This document shows, piece by piece, positions 17,911 through 26,194 of a stretch of 64,000 bases of DNA (within the stretch, counting starts at the first letter, position 1; each line of letters begins with the position of its first letter). Origin of the DNA: Kitasatospora humi (GTDB lineage: Bacteria > Actinomycetota > Actinomycetes > Streptomycetales > Streptomycetaceae); the NCBI RefSeq assembly GCF_020907985.1, contig NZ_JAJJPA010000010.1:104021-168020 (forward strand), in the 5' to 3' direction. The notes under the pieces were generated by a model. It was not told the DNA's origin. It made no database searches and saw nothing but the letters and a program-made list of their open reading frames with translations. Position numbers and translations under genes: made by a program.

Positions 17911-19566
17911 ATGACGTCCAGCACGCGCGACCAGACCGCCGCCGAGGCCGTCCCGGTCCAGCCGCAAGGCCCGCTGTCCAACACCGTGGTCGTCCCCGCG
18001 GACGAGGACCCGGTCTCGGCGGCCGGCAGCGAGCTGATCGGCGGCCCGCCCGGGCGCCGGGCGCTGCTCGGGGTCTCCTGGTGGATCCCGGCCCGCTTCC
18101 TGGCGCTGGCCACCGTGCTCACCTACTGCCTCGGCCTGGTCCAGAAGCTGCCCTGCTACACCAGCGGCTGGTTCTACGGCGCCACCAGCCAGTACACCCA
18201 CGCCTGCTACAGCGACATCCCGCACCTCTACACCGCCCGCGGCCTGGCCGACGGCCTGCACCCGTACCTCGACCAGATCCCCATGCCCACCCCGGACATG
18301 AAGTTCCTGGAGTACCCGGTGCTGACCGGTCTGTTCATGCAGATCGCCGGCTGGCTGACCCCCACCACCGGGGCGATCCAGGGTCGCGAGCAGTGGTTCT
18401 GGCTGGTCAACGCCGCCATGCTGCTGATCTGCGCGGTGGTCACGGTGGTCGCGCTCTCCCGCACCCACCGCCGCCGCCCGTGGGACGCGCTGCTCTTCGC
18501 GCTGGCCCCGGCGCTGGCGCTGAACGCCACCATCAACTGGGACCTGCTAGCGGTCGCGCTGACCGCCGTCGCGATGGCCCAGTGGTCGCGCAGCCGCCCG
18601 GTCTGGGCCGGGGTCTTCATCGGCCTGGCCACTGCCGCCAAGTTCTACCCGCTGCTGCTGCTCGGCCCGCTGCTGGTGCTCTGCTGGCGGGCCGGCCGCT
18701 GGCGGGCCTTCGGCCAGGCCGCCGGTGCCGCCGTCGGCGCCTGGCTGGTGGTCAACCTGCCGATCATGATCGCCAGCTGGGACGGCTGGAAGACCTTCTA
18801 CACCTTCAGCCAGAGCCGCAAGGAGGACTTCGGCTCGTTCTGGATGATCCTCATGCAGGACCGCAACCAGTCGCTGGACACCCTGAACAGCTGGATCGCG
18901 GGGCTGCTGATCGGGCTCTGCCTGATGATCGGCTGGCTGGCGCTGACCGCCCCGCGGCGGCCCCGCTACGCCCAGCTGGTCTTCCTGGTGGTGGCCGTGT
19001 TCGTGCTCACCAACAAGGTCTACTCGCCGCAGTACGTGCTCTGGCTGCTGCCGCTGGCGGTGCTGGCCCGGCCGCGCTGGCGCGACTTCCTCGTCTGGCA
19101 GGCCTGCGAGGTGCTCTACTACCTCGGCATCTGGTCATACCTGGCCTACAGCGGAGATGCCAAGCAGCACGGGATCGGCCAGGACTGGTACCACTTCGCG
19201 ATCATCCTGCACCTGGCCGGCACGTTCTACCTGTGCGTGATGGTGGTCCGCGACATCCTGCGCCCGGAATGCGACCCGGTGCGCTGGGACGGCAGCGACG
19301 ATCCGTCGGGCGGGGTGCTGGACTTCGCGCCGGACGCGTTCGTGCTGGGTGCCGCCCGCCGGCTGCGCGACCGGGCGCTCCACGCCGTCTACGTCCCGAC
19401 CGCCCCGGTCGACGGGGTGGTGGACTGGTCGGCACCCCGGGAAACCCCGGTGGACGCGCCCCGGGACGCGCCGGGGGACGTCCACGGCGACGCGCCGGTG
19501 GAGGAGCTGTCGGTGGCCGTCGAGGAGTGGGGGCCCGCCGGGTCCGACGGCAGCGCCCGGGCCTGA
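17911..19566 (+). CDS. GT87/DUF2029-type membrane glycosyltransferase
   Basis: A protein of 551 residues with about 10-12 helices resembling GT87 polyprenyl-phosphate-mannose-dependent alpha-mannosyltransferases. Supporting segments are the first-loop pattern near SDIPHLYTARGL and LEYPVLTGLFMQ, the ATAAKFYPLLLLGPLLVL helix and NKVYSPQYVLWLLPL. Such enzymes mannosylate lipids or glycans on the outer membrane face. The acidic C-terminal tail is cytoplasmic and low complexity (VDAPRDAPGDVHGDAP). The ATG at 17911 is preferred, with ATG 17902 as alternative; no Shine-Dalgarno is seen and a -10-like CAGTAT suggests a leaderless message. Its last 178 bp overlap the converging racemase-like gene. Confidence 0.82.
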   Translation: MTSSTRDQTAAEAVPVQPQGPLSNTVVVPADEDPVSAAGSELIGGPPGRRALLGVSWWIPARFLALATVLTYCLGLVQKLPCYTSGWFYGATSQYTHACYSDIPHLYTARGLADGLHPYLDQIPMPTPDMKFLEYPVLTGLFMQIAGWLTPTTGAIQGREQWFWLVNAAMLLICAVVTVVALSRTHRRRPWDALLFALAPALALNATINWDLLAVALTAVAMAQWSRSRPVWAGVFIGLATAAKFYPLLLLGPLLVLCWRAGRWRAFGQAAGAAVGAWLVVNLPIMIASWDGWKTFYTFSQSRKEDFGSFWMILMQDRNQSLDTLNSWIAGLLIGLCLMIGWLALTAPRRPRYAQLVFLVVAVFVLTNKVYSPQYVLWLLPLAVLARPRWRDFLVWQACEVLYYLGIWSYLAYSGDAKQHGIGQDWYHFAIILHLAGTFYLCVMVVRDILRPECDPVRWDGSDDPSGGVLDFAPDAFVLGAARRLRDRALHAVYVPTAPVDGVVDWSAPRETPVDAPRDAPGDVHGDAPVEELSVAVEEWGPAGSDGSARA

Positions 19567-20645
19567 CGGTCGAGCACCCGGTCGAAGTGGGTGGTGGTGT
19601 GCCGCACGGTCACCACCAGCTCGTCCCCCACCACCGGCGGCTTGGCGCCGCCGGGCAGGAAGAGGATGCTCACCTGCATGTGCGGCGGCTCGGCGAACCA
19701 CAGCTGGCGGCCGCCCCACTGGTACGGCGACAGGGTCCGGTTGACGGTGGCCAGTCCGGCCTTGGCGATGCCCTTGAGCCGGGGCAGCATCCCGTGCAGG
19801 TACTTGGGGGCCTCCATGCCGATGCCGTGGGCGGTGCCGCCGGAGACCACCAGCAGGTGCCCGTCGGCCGGCGCCCGGTGCTGCCGGTAGCCGTACCGCT
19901 CCCCCCGGCGCACCGGGGTCACGTCCAGCACGGCGGCCCGCGCCTCCAGCGCCGCCACGTCGCCCAGCCACAGCCGGGTGCCGATCCGGGAGCGGAACAC
20001 CGTGCGCGGGTGGTGGCCGGCCAGCTCGGCCACTCCGGCGGCGCTCAGGTGGCTGAGGTAGACGGTTCCGGCCGGCAGCCCGGCCCCGGTGATCGCGGCC
20101 ACCCAGTCGGCCACCTCGGCGACCGGGCTGCTGCGGTCCGGCCGGTCCAGCGGCAGGTGCAGCGCGAAGCCCTCGATCGTCCCCCCGCCACCGGTCGACG
20201 AGCACGTCCCGTCCGCCGGGCCGGCGGCCTGCGCGCAGTGCGCCAGGTCGGCCCGGGCGATCCCGTGCCGGCGCATGCCGGTCATGCACTCCACCACCAC
20301 CCGGGCCCCCGCCAGCGCCCGCAGCGCCTCCAGGCCGGCCACGGTGCGCAGCACCCTGCGCCCGTCGTCGGGTCGGGGCAGTGCCACGGTCGGCTCGCCG
20401 ACCCGGTACGGGGTGAGCACCAGCACCTCGCCCGGATAGCCGGCGGCGAGCACCTCGGCGGCCTCGGCGGCGGTGCCGACCGCCAGCAGGTCGCTCCCCA
20501 GCAGCTGCGCCTCCTGCGCCAGCCGCAGGTTGCCCAGTCCGTAGCCGTTGCCCTTCGCCACCGGCACGAGGCCCGGGAACTCGGCCAGCAGGGCGCGCTG
20601 GTGGGCCCGCCAGCGGTCGGTGTCCACGTACAGCGAAAGGCTCAT
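19389..20645 (-). CDS. Alanine-racemase-like fold-III PLP enzyme
   Basis: A 418-residue protein with an alanine-racemase N-terminal TIM barrel. The PLP lysine motif is VPVAKGNGYGLG (Lys31). It was followed through VVECMTGMRRHGI and GTVYLSHLSAAGVAELAGHH. It lies 81 bp downstream of femX on the same strand, with a palindromic repeat in the gap, so the two are probably cotranscribed and the enzyme may act on cell-wall amino acids. The last 60 residues are Ser/Thr/Pro-rich and come from DNA shared with the converging glycosyltransferase gene, so the true functional end may be near 19570. Whether it racemises alanine, another amino acid or none is not settled by sequence. Confidence 0.75.
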   Translation of the reverse strand: MSLSLYVDTDRWRAHQRALLAEFPGLVPVAKGNGYGLGNLRLAQEAQLLGSDLLAVGTAAEAAEVLAAGYPGEVLVLTPYRVGEPTVALPRPDDGRRVLRTVAGLEALRALAGARVVVECMTGMRRHGIARADLAHCAQAAGPADGTCSSTGGGGTIEGFALHLPLDRPDRSSPVAEVADWVAAITGAGLPAGTVYLSHLSAAGVAELAGHHPRTVFRSRIGTRLWLGDVAALEARAAVLDVTPVRRGERYGYRQHRAPADGHLLVVSGGTAHGIGMEAPKYLHGMLPRLKGIAKAGLATVNRTLSPYQWGGRQLWFAEPPHMQVSILFLPGGAKPPVVGDELVVTVRHTTTHFDRVLDRQARALPSDPAGPHSSTATDSSSTGASPWTSPGASRGASTGVSRGADQSTTPSTGAVGT

Positions 20646-20662
20646 GGTGCGCTCCCTGCGGT

Positions 20663-20695
20663 GGGGGCGCCCCCGGCCGGAGGCTGGGGGCGGGG
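20663..20695. repeat. GC-rich palindromic element, copy A
   Basis: GGGGGCGCCCCCGGCCGGAG followed by GCTGGGGGCGGGG, between femX and the racemase-like gene. It shares the core pattern (G5, C5, GGCCG, AGGCTGGGG) with copies at 25829, 34695, 36462 and 56321. Confidence 0.7.
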
Positions 20696-20726
20696 TGGTG
20701 CGGTGCTGCGGCTGGGGCGGGCCCGG

Positions 20727-21845
20727 TCAGCGGCGCGACATGTAGAGGTCCAGCGCCTTGTGCAGCAGCTTGTTGACCGGGAAGTCCCATTCGCCCAGGT
20801 ACTCGGCGGCCTGGCCACCCGTGCCCAGTTTGAACTGGATCAGCCCGTAGAGCGGGTCGTCCTCCTCCAGCGTGTCGCTGATCCCGCGCATGTCGTAGAC
20901 GCCGGCACCCAGCGCGTAGGCGTCCCGGATCATCCGCCACTGGACGGCGTTGGAGGGTTTGACCTCGCGCTTGTGGTTGGCCGAGGCGCCGTAGGAGTAC
21001 CAGACGTGCTGCCCGACGGTCAGCATGGTGGTCGCGGCCAGCGGCTCGCCCTCGTGGTAGCCCAGGTAGAGCCGCATCCGGTTGGGGTCCTCGGCGGTGA
21101 GCACCTGCCACTGGCGCTGGAAGTAGTCCAGCGGGCGCGGGGTGAACCCGTCCCGCTCGGCGGTCATCAGGTAGAGCCGGTGGAAGACCGGCAGGTCGTC
21201 GTAGCCGCCCTGGACCACCTCGACGCCGCTCTTCTCGGCCTTCTTGATGTTGCGCCGCCACAGCTGGTTGAAGTTGCGCTGGATGTCGTCCAGCGAGCGG
21301 TTGGCCAGCGGCACCTGGAAGACGTAGCGCGGCTGGACGTCGCCGAAGCCGGCGCCGCCGTCCTCGCCCTGCCGCCAGCCGGCCTTGCGCAGCCGCTCGG
21401 CCACCGCGAAGGCCCGCGGCTCGTACCAGTCCGGGTCCACGTCGCGCAGCCGCTTGGCCTGTCCGCCGGCCACCGCCTCCTTGATGGTCGCGGCGCCCCA
21501 GCGGCGGATCACCACCGGCGGACCGATCTTCACCGAGAAGGCCCCCTGCTCCTTCAGGTGGTCCAGCATCGGGTGCAGCCAGCGGTCCAGGTCCTGGTCG
21601 AACCAGTCGATCACCGGGCCCTCGGGCAGGTAGGCCAGGTAGCGCTTGAGCTTGGGCAGCTGCCGGTAGAGCACCAGGCCGGTGCCGACCAGCGTGTTGG
21701 CGGCGTCGAACCAGCCGATCGACTCGTGGCGCCATTCCGACTTGACCTCGCCCCAGGAGGGCACCTGCATGTGGCTGACGGAGGGCCGACCGCGCACGAA
21801 GGCGAGGTGCTCCTCACGGGTGATCGTCCTCAGACGCAGGCTCAT
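20727..21845 (-). CDS. femX: FemX, peptidoglycan bridge glycyltransferase
   Basis: A FemXAB/GNAT-like aminoacyltransferase of 372 residues that adds the glycine of the LL-DAP-Gly bridge to the peptidoglycan precursor, using Gly-tRNA. Family segments seen are VSHMQVPSWGEVKSEWRH, LKRYLAYLPEGPVIDW, FNQLWRRNIKKAEKSGVEV and YDMRGISDTLEEDDPLYGL, and the end GEWDFPVNKLLHKALDLYMS is typical. The ATG at 21845 opens MSLRLRTITREEHL; an AAGGGAG lies 11 nt upstream. In S. coelicolor the orthologous position is SCO3904, an essential femX, which supports the symbol. The racemase-like gene follows. Confidence 0.93.
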   Translation of the reverse strand: MSLRLRTITREEHLAFVRGRPSVSHMQVPSWGEVKSEWRHESIGWFDAANTLVGTGLVLYRQLPKLKRYLAYLPEGPVIDWFDQDLDRWLHPMLDHLKEQGAFSVKIGPPVVIRRWGAATIKEAVAGGQAKRLRDVDPDWYEPRAFAVAERLRKAGWRQGEDGGAGFGDVQPRYVFQVPLANRSLDDIQRNFNQLWRRNIKKAEKSGVEVVQGGYDDLPVFHRLYLMTAERDGFTPRPLDYFQRQWQVLTAEDPNRMRLYLGYHEGEPLAATTMLTVGQHVWYSYGASANHKREVKPSNAVQWRMIRDAYALGAGVYDMRGISDTLEEDDPLYGLIQFKLGTGGQAAEYLGEWDFPVNKLLHKALDLYMSRR

Positions 21846-21981
21846 TGCTCCGGGTGCTCCCTTGGAAGATTTTGTTGGCACTTGACCCTAACGCCCGAAT
21901 AGTCCGTTTCGCGTGGCTCCGGCGCGGCGCGTTCGATCGAACCCTAGAGCCGGGGCGGGGACGAGGGCTCGGGGTGCCGAA

Positions 21982-22008
21982 ACGGCGCCCCCGCACGGGG
22001 AGCGCCGT
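21982..22008 (-). terminator. Hairpin after the small membrane protein gene
   Basis: A 12-bp stem (ACGGCGC-CCCCG with CGGGG-GCGCCGT) with a single bulged A and a 2-nt loop; on the minus strand it is followed by TTTC. It lies 55 bp past the stop at 22063 and upstream of femX. Confidence 0.7.
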
Positions 22009-22062
22009 CTCGTGCGCCGTGCTCGCGCCGGGGTTCGCACCCCCGTCGCACCCGCTCGGCGG

Positions 22063-22374
22063 TCAGCCCCTGGTGGCGCCGAACAGCCCGCCGTGGGCGA
22101 GTGCGATGCCGAAGCCGAAGGCGGCCATCGCGATGCCGATCACCAGGACGAACCGCTCCGCGGTGGTGGCCGAGATGAACTGCCCCCACAGGCCGGTGAC
22201 CACGCCGATCAGGCCGCTCCAGGAGCTCAACAGGTGCAGGTCGTGGAAGAACGACGAGGTGAACGCCAGTACACCGAGCACGGCGGTCACCGCGACCAGG
22301 GTGTTCTCCCTGGGGTGCGGGTGGCCGTCGGTGTTGAGGGTGAACGCGGGGACTCGGCGGATGGTCTGTGCCAT
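22063..22374 (-). CDS. Small three-helix membrane protein
   Basis: A 103-residue hydrophobic protein, [20 protein letters not shown] then three probable helices ([58 protein letters not shown]). The start is supported by GGAGGT 8 nt upstream. A small membrane protein is conserved at this site, divergent from rpsF, in Streptomyces (SCO3905 position). No function is known. Confidence 0.85.
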   Translation of the reverse strand: MAQTIRRVPAFTLNTDGHPHPRENTLVAVTAVLGVLAFTSSFFHDLHLLSSWSGLIGVVTGLWGQFISATTAERFVLVIGIAMAAFGFGIALAHGGLFGATRG

Positions 22375-22466
22375 GGAAACCCACCTCCAGCGGGCCGGGC
22401 GATGCTGATGAAACCCGTTCTGCCCAGATTGCGCCCGTTGAGACCGGGCGGCAATCGATGGGCGTT

Positions 22467-22495
22467 TTGTTCGGCCGGATGGGTGCGGGTAGGCT
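22467..22495 (+). promoter_or_regulatory. Probable promoter of the rpsF operon
   Basis: TTGTTC (22467-22472), 17-nt spacer, TAGGCT (22490-22495): a good housekeeping-sigma promoter in the 302-bp gene-free gap 22375-22676, leaving a leader of about 175 nt before rpsF. Nothing else is recognised in the gap. Confidence 0.6.
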
Positions 22496-22676
22496 GTGCG
22501 GACTGCACTGGTGTATCTGTGCCCCCGTCTGCCCACTCTTGGGCCACCTGGGGGCCGGCTGTCGGACCGGGCCGCTACGGTGGCCGAAGGCACGTCACCC
22601 ACCAGTGCCGACGCCGTACAACCCTCCTGCCACGGAGAGACCGTGGCCGCTGAGTCCAAAGGAGGTGGGTTTACCC

Positions 22677-22967
22677 ATGCGTCACTACGAGGTGATGGTC
22701 ATCCTCGACCCGTCGGTCGAGGAGCGCGCTGTCTCCCCCCTGATCGAGAGCTTCCTCAACGTTGTCCGCACTGGTGGCGGCACCGTCGAGAAGGTCGACA
22801 CCTGGGGCCGTCGTCGCCTGGCGTACGAGATCAAGAAGCAGCCCGAGGGCATCTACTCGGTCATCGACCTCAAGGCCACGCCTGAGGTCGTCAAGGAGCT
22901 TGACCGCCAGCTGTCGCTGAGCGAGCAGGTTCTGCGGACCAAGGTCCTGCGCCCGGACACCCACTGA
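22677..22967 (+). CDS. rpsF: 30S ribosomal protein S6
   Basis: 96 residues, [20 protein letters not shown] to [11 protein letters not shown], full family length. It binds S18 on the 30S platform. A strong AAAGGAGGT lies 11 nt before the ATG. First gene of rpsF-ssb-rpsR-rplI. Confidence 0.98.
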   Translation: MRHYEVMVILDPSVEERAVSPLIESFLNVVRTGGGTVEKVDTWGRRRLAYEIKKQPEGIYSVIDLKATPEVVKELDRQLSLSEQVLRTKVLRPDTH

Positions 22968-23007
22968 GCCACCTGCGGGACCGTTGACGGTCCCGAGGGC
23001 TCGCGTC

Positions 23008-23029
23008 CGATGTTTCACGTGAAACATCG
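23008..23029. promoter_or_regulatory. parS: parS site 3, in the rpsF-ssb gap
   Basis: A perfect 22-bp palindrome with core GTTTCACGTGAAAC at 23012-23025, 41 bp after the rpsF stop and 37 bp before ssb. ParB binding here would sit inside an actively transcribed ribosomal operon. Confidence 0.93.
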
Positions 23030-23066
23030 CTGAACGGAACTCCTCCTCCCGAGAGGTCAGCACACC

Positions 23067-23669
23067 ATGGCAGGCGAGACCGTCATCACCCTCGTCGGCA
23101 ATCTCGTCGACGACCCCGAGCTGCGTTTCACCCCCTCGGGTGCGGCGGTCGCGAAGTTCCGCATCGCGTCCACTCCCCGCACCTTCGACCGCCAGACCAA
23201 CGAGTGGAAGGACGGCGAGAGCCTCTTCCTCACGTGCAACGTCTGGCGTCAACCGGCGGAGAACGTGGCCGAGTCGCTGCAGCGCGGCATGCGCGTGATC
23301 GTGCAGGGCCGACTGCGCCAGCGGTCTTACGAGACCAAGGAAGGCGAGAAGCGGACGGTCTTCGAGGTCGAGGTCGACGAGGTCGGCCCGAGCCTGCGTT
23401 CGGCGACCGCCAAGGTGACCCGGGCCAACCGCGGTCCCGGTGGCGGCGGTGGTGGCTTTGGCGGCGGCCCGCAGCAGGGCGGCGGCCAGGGCGGCTGGGG
23501 TGGCCAGGGCGGCAACCAGGGTGGCGGCGGCTGGGGTGGCAACTCCGGCGGCGGCCAGTCCGGCCCGTCCGACGACCCGTGGGCGTCCAGTGCGCCGTCC
23601 GGCGGCAACGCCGGCGGTGGCTGGGGTGCGCCGTCGGGTGGCGGTTACTCGGAAGAGCCTCCGTTCTAA
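23067..23669 (+). CDS. ssb: Single-stranded DNA-binding protein
   Basis: 200 residues. An OB fold covers 1-115 ([40 protein letters not shown]). A long Gly/Gln/Trp-rich linker ([20 protein letters not shown]) follows, then the acidic tip EEPPF that docks replication and repair partners. It coats single-stranded DNA at forks. This is the essential SSB position (within the rpsF operon). Confidence 0.98.
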   Translation: MAGETVITLVGNLVDDPELRFTPSGAAVAKFRIASTPRTFDRQTNEWKDGESLFLTCNVWRQPAENVAESLQRGMRVIVQGRLRQRSYETKEGEKRTVFEVEVDEVGPSLRSATAKVTRANRGPGGGGGGFGGGPQQGGGQGGWGGQGGNQGGGGWGGNSGGGQSGPSDDPWASSAPSGGNAGGGWGAPSGGGYSEEPPF

Positions 23670-23746
23670 AGAGCTGACAGATTTCGTGCGACCCGGGCCC
23701 CGTCCCGTCGACGGACCCGGATCGTGATCCTCATTTGGAGCACACC

Positions 23747-23983
23747 ATGGCGAAGCCGCCTGCTCGCAAGCCGAAGAAGAAGGTTTGCGTCTTCTGCAAG
23801 GACAAGGTCAACTACGTTGACTACAAGGACACGAACCTGCTGCGGAAGTTCATCTCCGACCGCGGCAAGATCCGTGCCCGCCGGGTCACCGGCAACTGCA
23901 CCCAGCACCAGCGTGACGTCGCCACGGCCGTGAAGAACAGCCGTGAGATGGCGCTGCTGCCCTACACCAGCACCGCGCGCTAA
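23747..23983 (+). CDS. rpsR: 30S ribosomal protein S18, zinc-binding form
   Basis: 78 residues from [20 protein letters not shown]. The CxxC plus downstream GNC and TQHQRD keep the zinc-ligand set, so this is the zinc-containing paralogue rather than the Zur-regulated cysteine-free one. GGAG lies 6 nt before the ATG. An ATG four codons upstream (23735) is less likely. Confidence 0.97.
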   Translation: MAKPPARKPKKKVCVFCKDKVNYVDYKDTNLLRKFISDRGKIRARRVTGNCTQHQRDVATAVKNSREMALLPYTSTAR

Positions 23984-24000
23984 GAGAGGGTGACCGAAGA

Positions 24001-24441
24001 ATGAAGATCATCCTCACCCACGAGGTCGCCGGCCTCGGCAGCGCCGGCGAGGTCGTCGAGGTCAAGGACGGCTACGCCCGCAACTACCTGGTCCCGCGTG
24101 GCTTCGCCATCCGCTGGACCAAGGGCGGCCAGAAGGACGTCGACGCGATCCGTCGCGCCCGCAAGATCCACGAGATCCAGACCATCGAGGCGGCCAACGA
24201 GGTCAAGGCCACCCTCGAGGGCCTGCAGCTGAAGCTGAAGGTGCGCTCCGGTGACGCCGGCCGCCTGTTCGGCTCGGTGACCCAGGCCGACGTCGTCGAG
24301 GCCGTCAAGGCCGCCGGCGGCCCGGCGGTGGACAAGCGCGCCGTCACCATCGGCTCGCCGATCAAGACCGTGGGCACCCACAAGGTCGCCGTCAAGCTGC
24401 ACGCTGACGTTCAGGCCAACCTCGACCTGGTCGTCGCCTGA
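24001..24441 (+). CDS. rplI: 50S ribosomal protein L9
   Basis: 146 residues, [20 protein letters not shown] and the L9 N-domain signature [13 protein letters not shown], with a long central helix and C-domain. 17 bp after rpsR; last gene of the operon. Confidence 0.98.
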   Translation: MKIILTHEVAGLGSAGEVVEVKDGYARNYLVPRGFAIRWTKGGQKDVDAIRRARKIHEIQTIEAANEVKATLEGLQLKLKVRSGDAGRLFGSVTQADVVEAVKAAGGPAVDKRAVTIGSPIKTVGTHKVAVKLHADVQANLDLVVA

Positions 24442-24467
24442 GTCCAGGCGCACCACCGGTCGTGACC

Positions 24468-24507
24468 CCGGGGCCGGGGCCTTCCACCAGGAAGGTCCCG
24501 GCCCCGG
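24468..24507. terminator. Bidirectional terminator between rplI and MATE gene
   Basis: An 18-bp stem with one G-T pair and an ACCA loop, between two convergent stops (24441 and 24528). Confidence 0.85.
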
Positions 24508-24527
24508 GCGTTCCCGGGGCCGGTCGG

Positions 24528-25886
24528 TCAGGCCCGGACCGCGCCGGTGACCAGCCAGCGGCCGGTGCGCATCCGGCCGACCAGGAACGCCGCGCGGACC
24601 AGCATCATCAGGTTCATCGCCCACCAGAGGCCGGCCAGTCCGCCGCCCAGCGCCGGCAGGGCGAGTGCCACCGGCGCGAAGAGCGCCAGGGTGGCGAGCA
24701 TCGCCCCGGCCAGGTAGCGGCCGTCGCCGGCGCCCATCAGCACGCCGTCCAGCACGAAGGCCAGCCCGCAGGCCGGCTCGGTCAGCGCGAGCAGCACCAG
24801 CACCCCGGCCAGCTGGTGGCGCACCCCGGGGTCGGCGGTGAACAGCGGTGTGCAGAGCGGCCCCGCGACCACCACCAGCAGCCCCAGCACCACCCCGGAG
24901 CCGATCCCCCACCGGGTCATCCGCCGGGTCGCCGCCCGCGCCCCCGCCGGGTCGTCGGCCCCCAGGTAGCGTCCGATGACCGCCTGCCCGGCGATCGCGA
25001 TGGCGTCCAGCGCGAAGGCCAGGAAGCTCCACAGCGTCATCGCGATCTGATGGGCCGCGACCTGCTGGTCCCCGAGCCGGGCGGCCACCGCGGTGGCGAG
25101 CACCAGGATCGCCCGCAGCGAGAGGGTGCGGATCAGCAGCGGCCCGCCGGCCCGCGCGCAGGCCCGGATCCCGGCCGGGTGCGGCCGCAGCCCGGCCCGC
25201 TCCCGCCGGGCGCCGCGCACCACGACCACCAGGTAGACCGCCGCCATCCCGGTCTGCGCCAGCACCGTGCCCCAGGCCGAGCCGGCCACCCCCAGGCCGG
25301 CGCCGTAGACCAGCCCCGCATTGAGCAGCAGGTTGGCTGAGAACGACCCGACGGCCACCGCCAGCGGAGTGCGGGTGTCCTGCAGGCCCCGCAGCACCCC
25401 GGTGGCCGCCAGCACCAGCAGCATCGCCGGGATCCCCAGCGCGCTGATCCGCAGGTAGGTCACCGCGTACGGCGCGGCGGTGCTCGACGCGCCCAGCGCA
25501 CCGGCCACCGCGGGCGCCAGCAGGTACGACAGCAGGCCCAGCGGCAGCCCCAGCAGCAGGGCCAGCCAGAGCCCGTCCAAGCCCTGCTGGACGGCCGCCC
25601 GGCGGTCACCGGCACCGATCCGCCGGGCCACCGCAGCGGTGGTCGCGTAGGCGAGGAAGACGAACACCCCGGTCAGCGTGGTCAGCGCCGTCCCGGCCAC
25701 CCCGAGACCGGCCAGCTGGGCGGTGCCCAGGTGCCCGACGATCGCCGAGTCACCGATCAGGAACAGCGGCTCCGCGACGAGGGCGCCGAAGGCCGGGACC
25801 GCCAGCGCCAGGATCTCCCGGTCGTGCCGGGGGCCCCTCCCGGCCGGAGACTGGGCGGGGCTTCGGGCGGATGTGCGAGCGGACAT
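24528..25886 (-). CDS. MATE-family efflux transporter
   Basis: 452 residues with 12 helices in two halves. Family segments include EPLFLIGDSAIVGHLGTAQL, GLQDTRTPLAVAVGSFSANL and GDGRYLAGAMLATLALF. It exports cations or drugs by Na+/H+ antiport; the substrate is unknown. Usual neighbour of rplI and dnaB in Streptomyces. The ATG at 25886 lacks a clear ribosome site; ATG 25907 is an alternative. Residues 9-20 (SPAQSPAGRGPR) are encoded by a copy of the palindromic element. Confidence 0.9.
   Translation of the reverse strand: MSARTSARSPAQSPAGRGPRHDREILALAVPAFGALVAEPLFLIGDSAIVGHLGTAQLAGLGVAGTALTTLTGVFVFLAYATTAAVARRIGAGDRRAAVQQGLDGLWLALLLGLPLGLLSYLLAPAVAGALGASSTAAPYAVTYLRISALGIPAMLLVLAATGVLRGLQDTRTPLAVAVGSFSANLLLNAGLVYGAGLGVAGSAWGTVLAQTGMAAVYLVVVVRGARRERAGLRPHPAGIRACARAGGPLLIRTLSLRAILVLATAVAARLGDQQVAAHQIAMTLWSFLAFALDAIAIAGQAVIGRYLGADDPAGARAATRRMTRWGIGSGVVLGLLVVVAGPLCTPLFTADPGVRHQLAGVLVLLALTEPACGLAFVLDGVLMGAGDGRYLAGAMLATLALFAPVALALPALGGGLAGLWWAMNLMMLVRAAFLVGRMRTGRWLVTGAVRA
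25829..25860. repeat. GC-rich palindromic element, copy B, in MATE N-terminus
   Basis: GGGGGCCCCTCCCGGCCGGA then GACTGGGCGGGG, same pattern as copy A, lying in frame in codons 9-20 of the transporter. Confidence 0.6.
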
Positions 25887-25899
25887 GGTGGCACCGTAG

Positions 25900-26099
25900 C
25901 CATCCACAGGGCACCGCGGGGGCGGCAGGTACGTGTGAAGTTTTTCTCATGCACAGCCAGTGGACAGAGTTGTCGCAGGTCAGCGAGTTGACACCGAAGA
26001 GATCGTGTGGTTATCCACAGGACTGTCCCCATGCTTGTGCACAGGTTTCGGGCTCTTGTCCACAGACTTGGGAGAACCATCCACACCCCCTGTGGATAA
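25900..26099. promoter_or_regulatory. DnaA-box cluster upstream of dnaB
   Basis: Five 9-mers fitting the streptomycete box YYRTCCACA or the E. coli consensus: CCATCCACA (25900), TTATCCACA (26011), TTGTCCACA (26056), CCATCCACA (26077) and TTATCCACA on the minus strand (26091-26099). Two near-matches are CTGTCCACT (minus, 25949-25957) and TTGTGCACA (26035). They fill the gene-free 308-bp gap between the MATE gene and dnaB and stop 16 bp before the probable dnaB -35. Confidence 0.85.
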
Positions 26100-26114
26100 C
26101 TGGCGTGGTCCGGC

Positions 26115-26144
26115 TTGGCCCCGGTGCGACCGTCCCCGTAGCGT
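26115..26144 (+). promoter_or_regulatory. Probable dnaB promoter
   Basis: TTGGCC (26115-26120), 18-nt spacer, TAGCGT (26139-26144), 50 bp before the dnaB GTG and next to the DnaA boxes. Confidence 0.45.
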
Positions 26145-26194
26145 GGTCGTTCACCCTTCGCACCACTCGCACGCTCGCTGAACGGGGATCACGC

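Noticed and set aside
14979..18122. Long minus-strand open frame opposite the penicillin-binding protein
   Set aside because: Antisense shadow; low-complexity product and no ribosome site.
25900..26099. DnaA boxes as the chromosomal origin
   Set aside because: Streptomyces oriC has around 19 boxes between dnaA and dnaN; neither gene is here. Better read as an accessory cluster.
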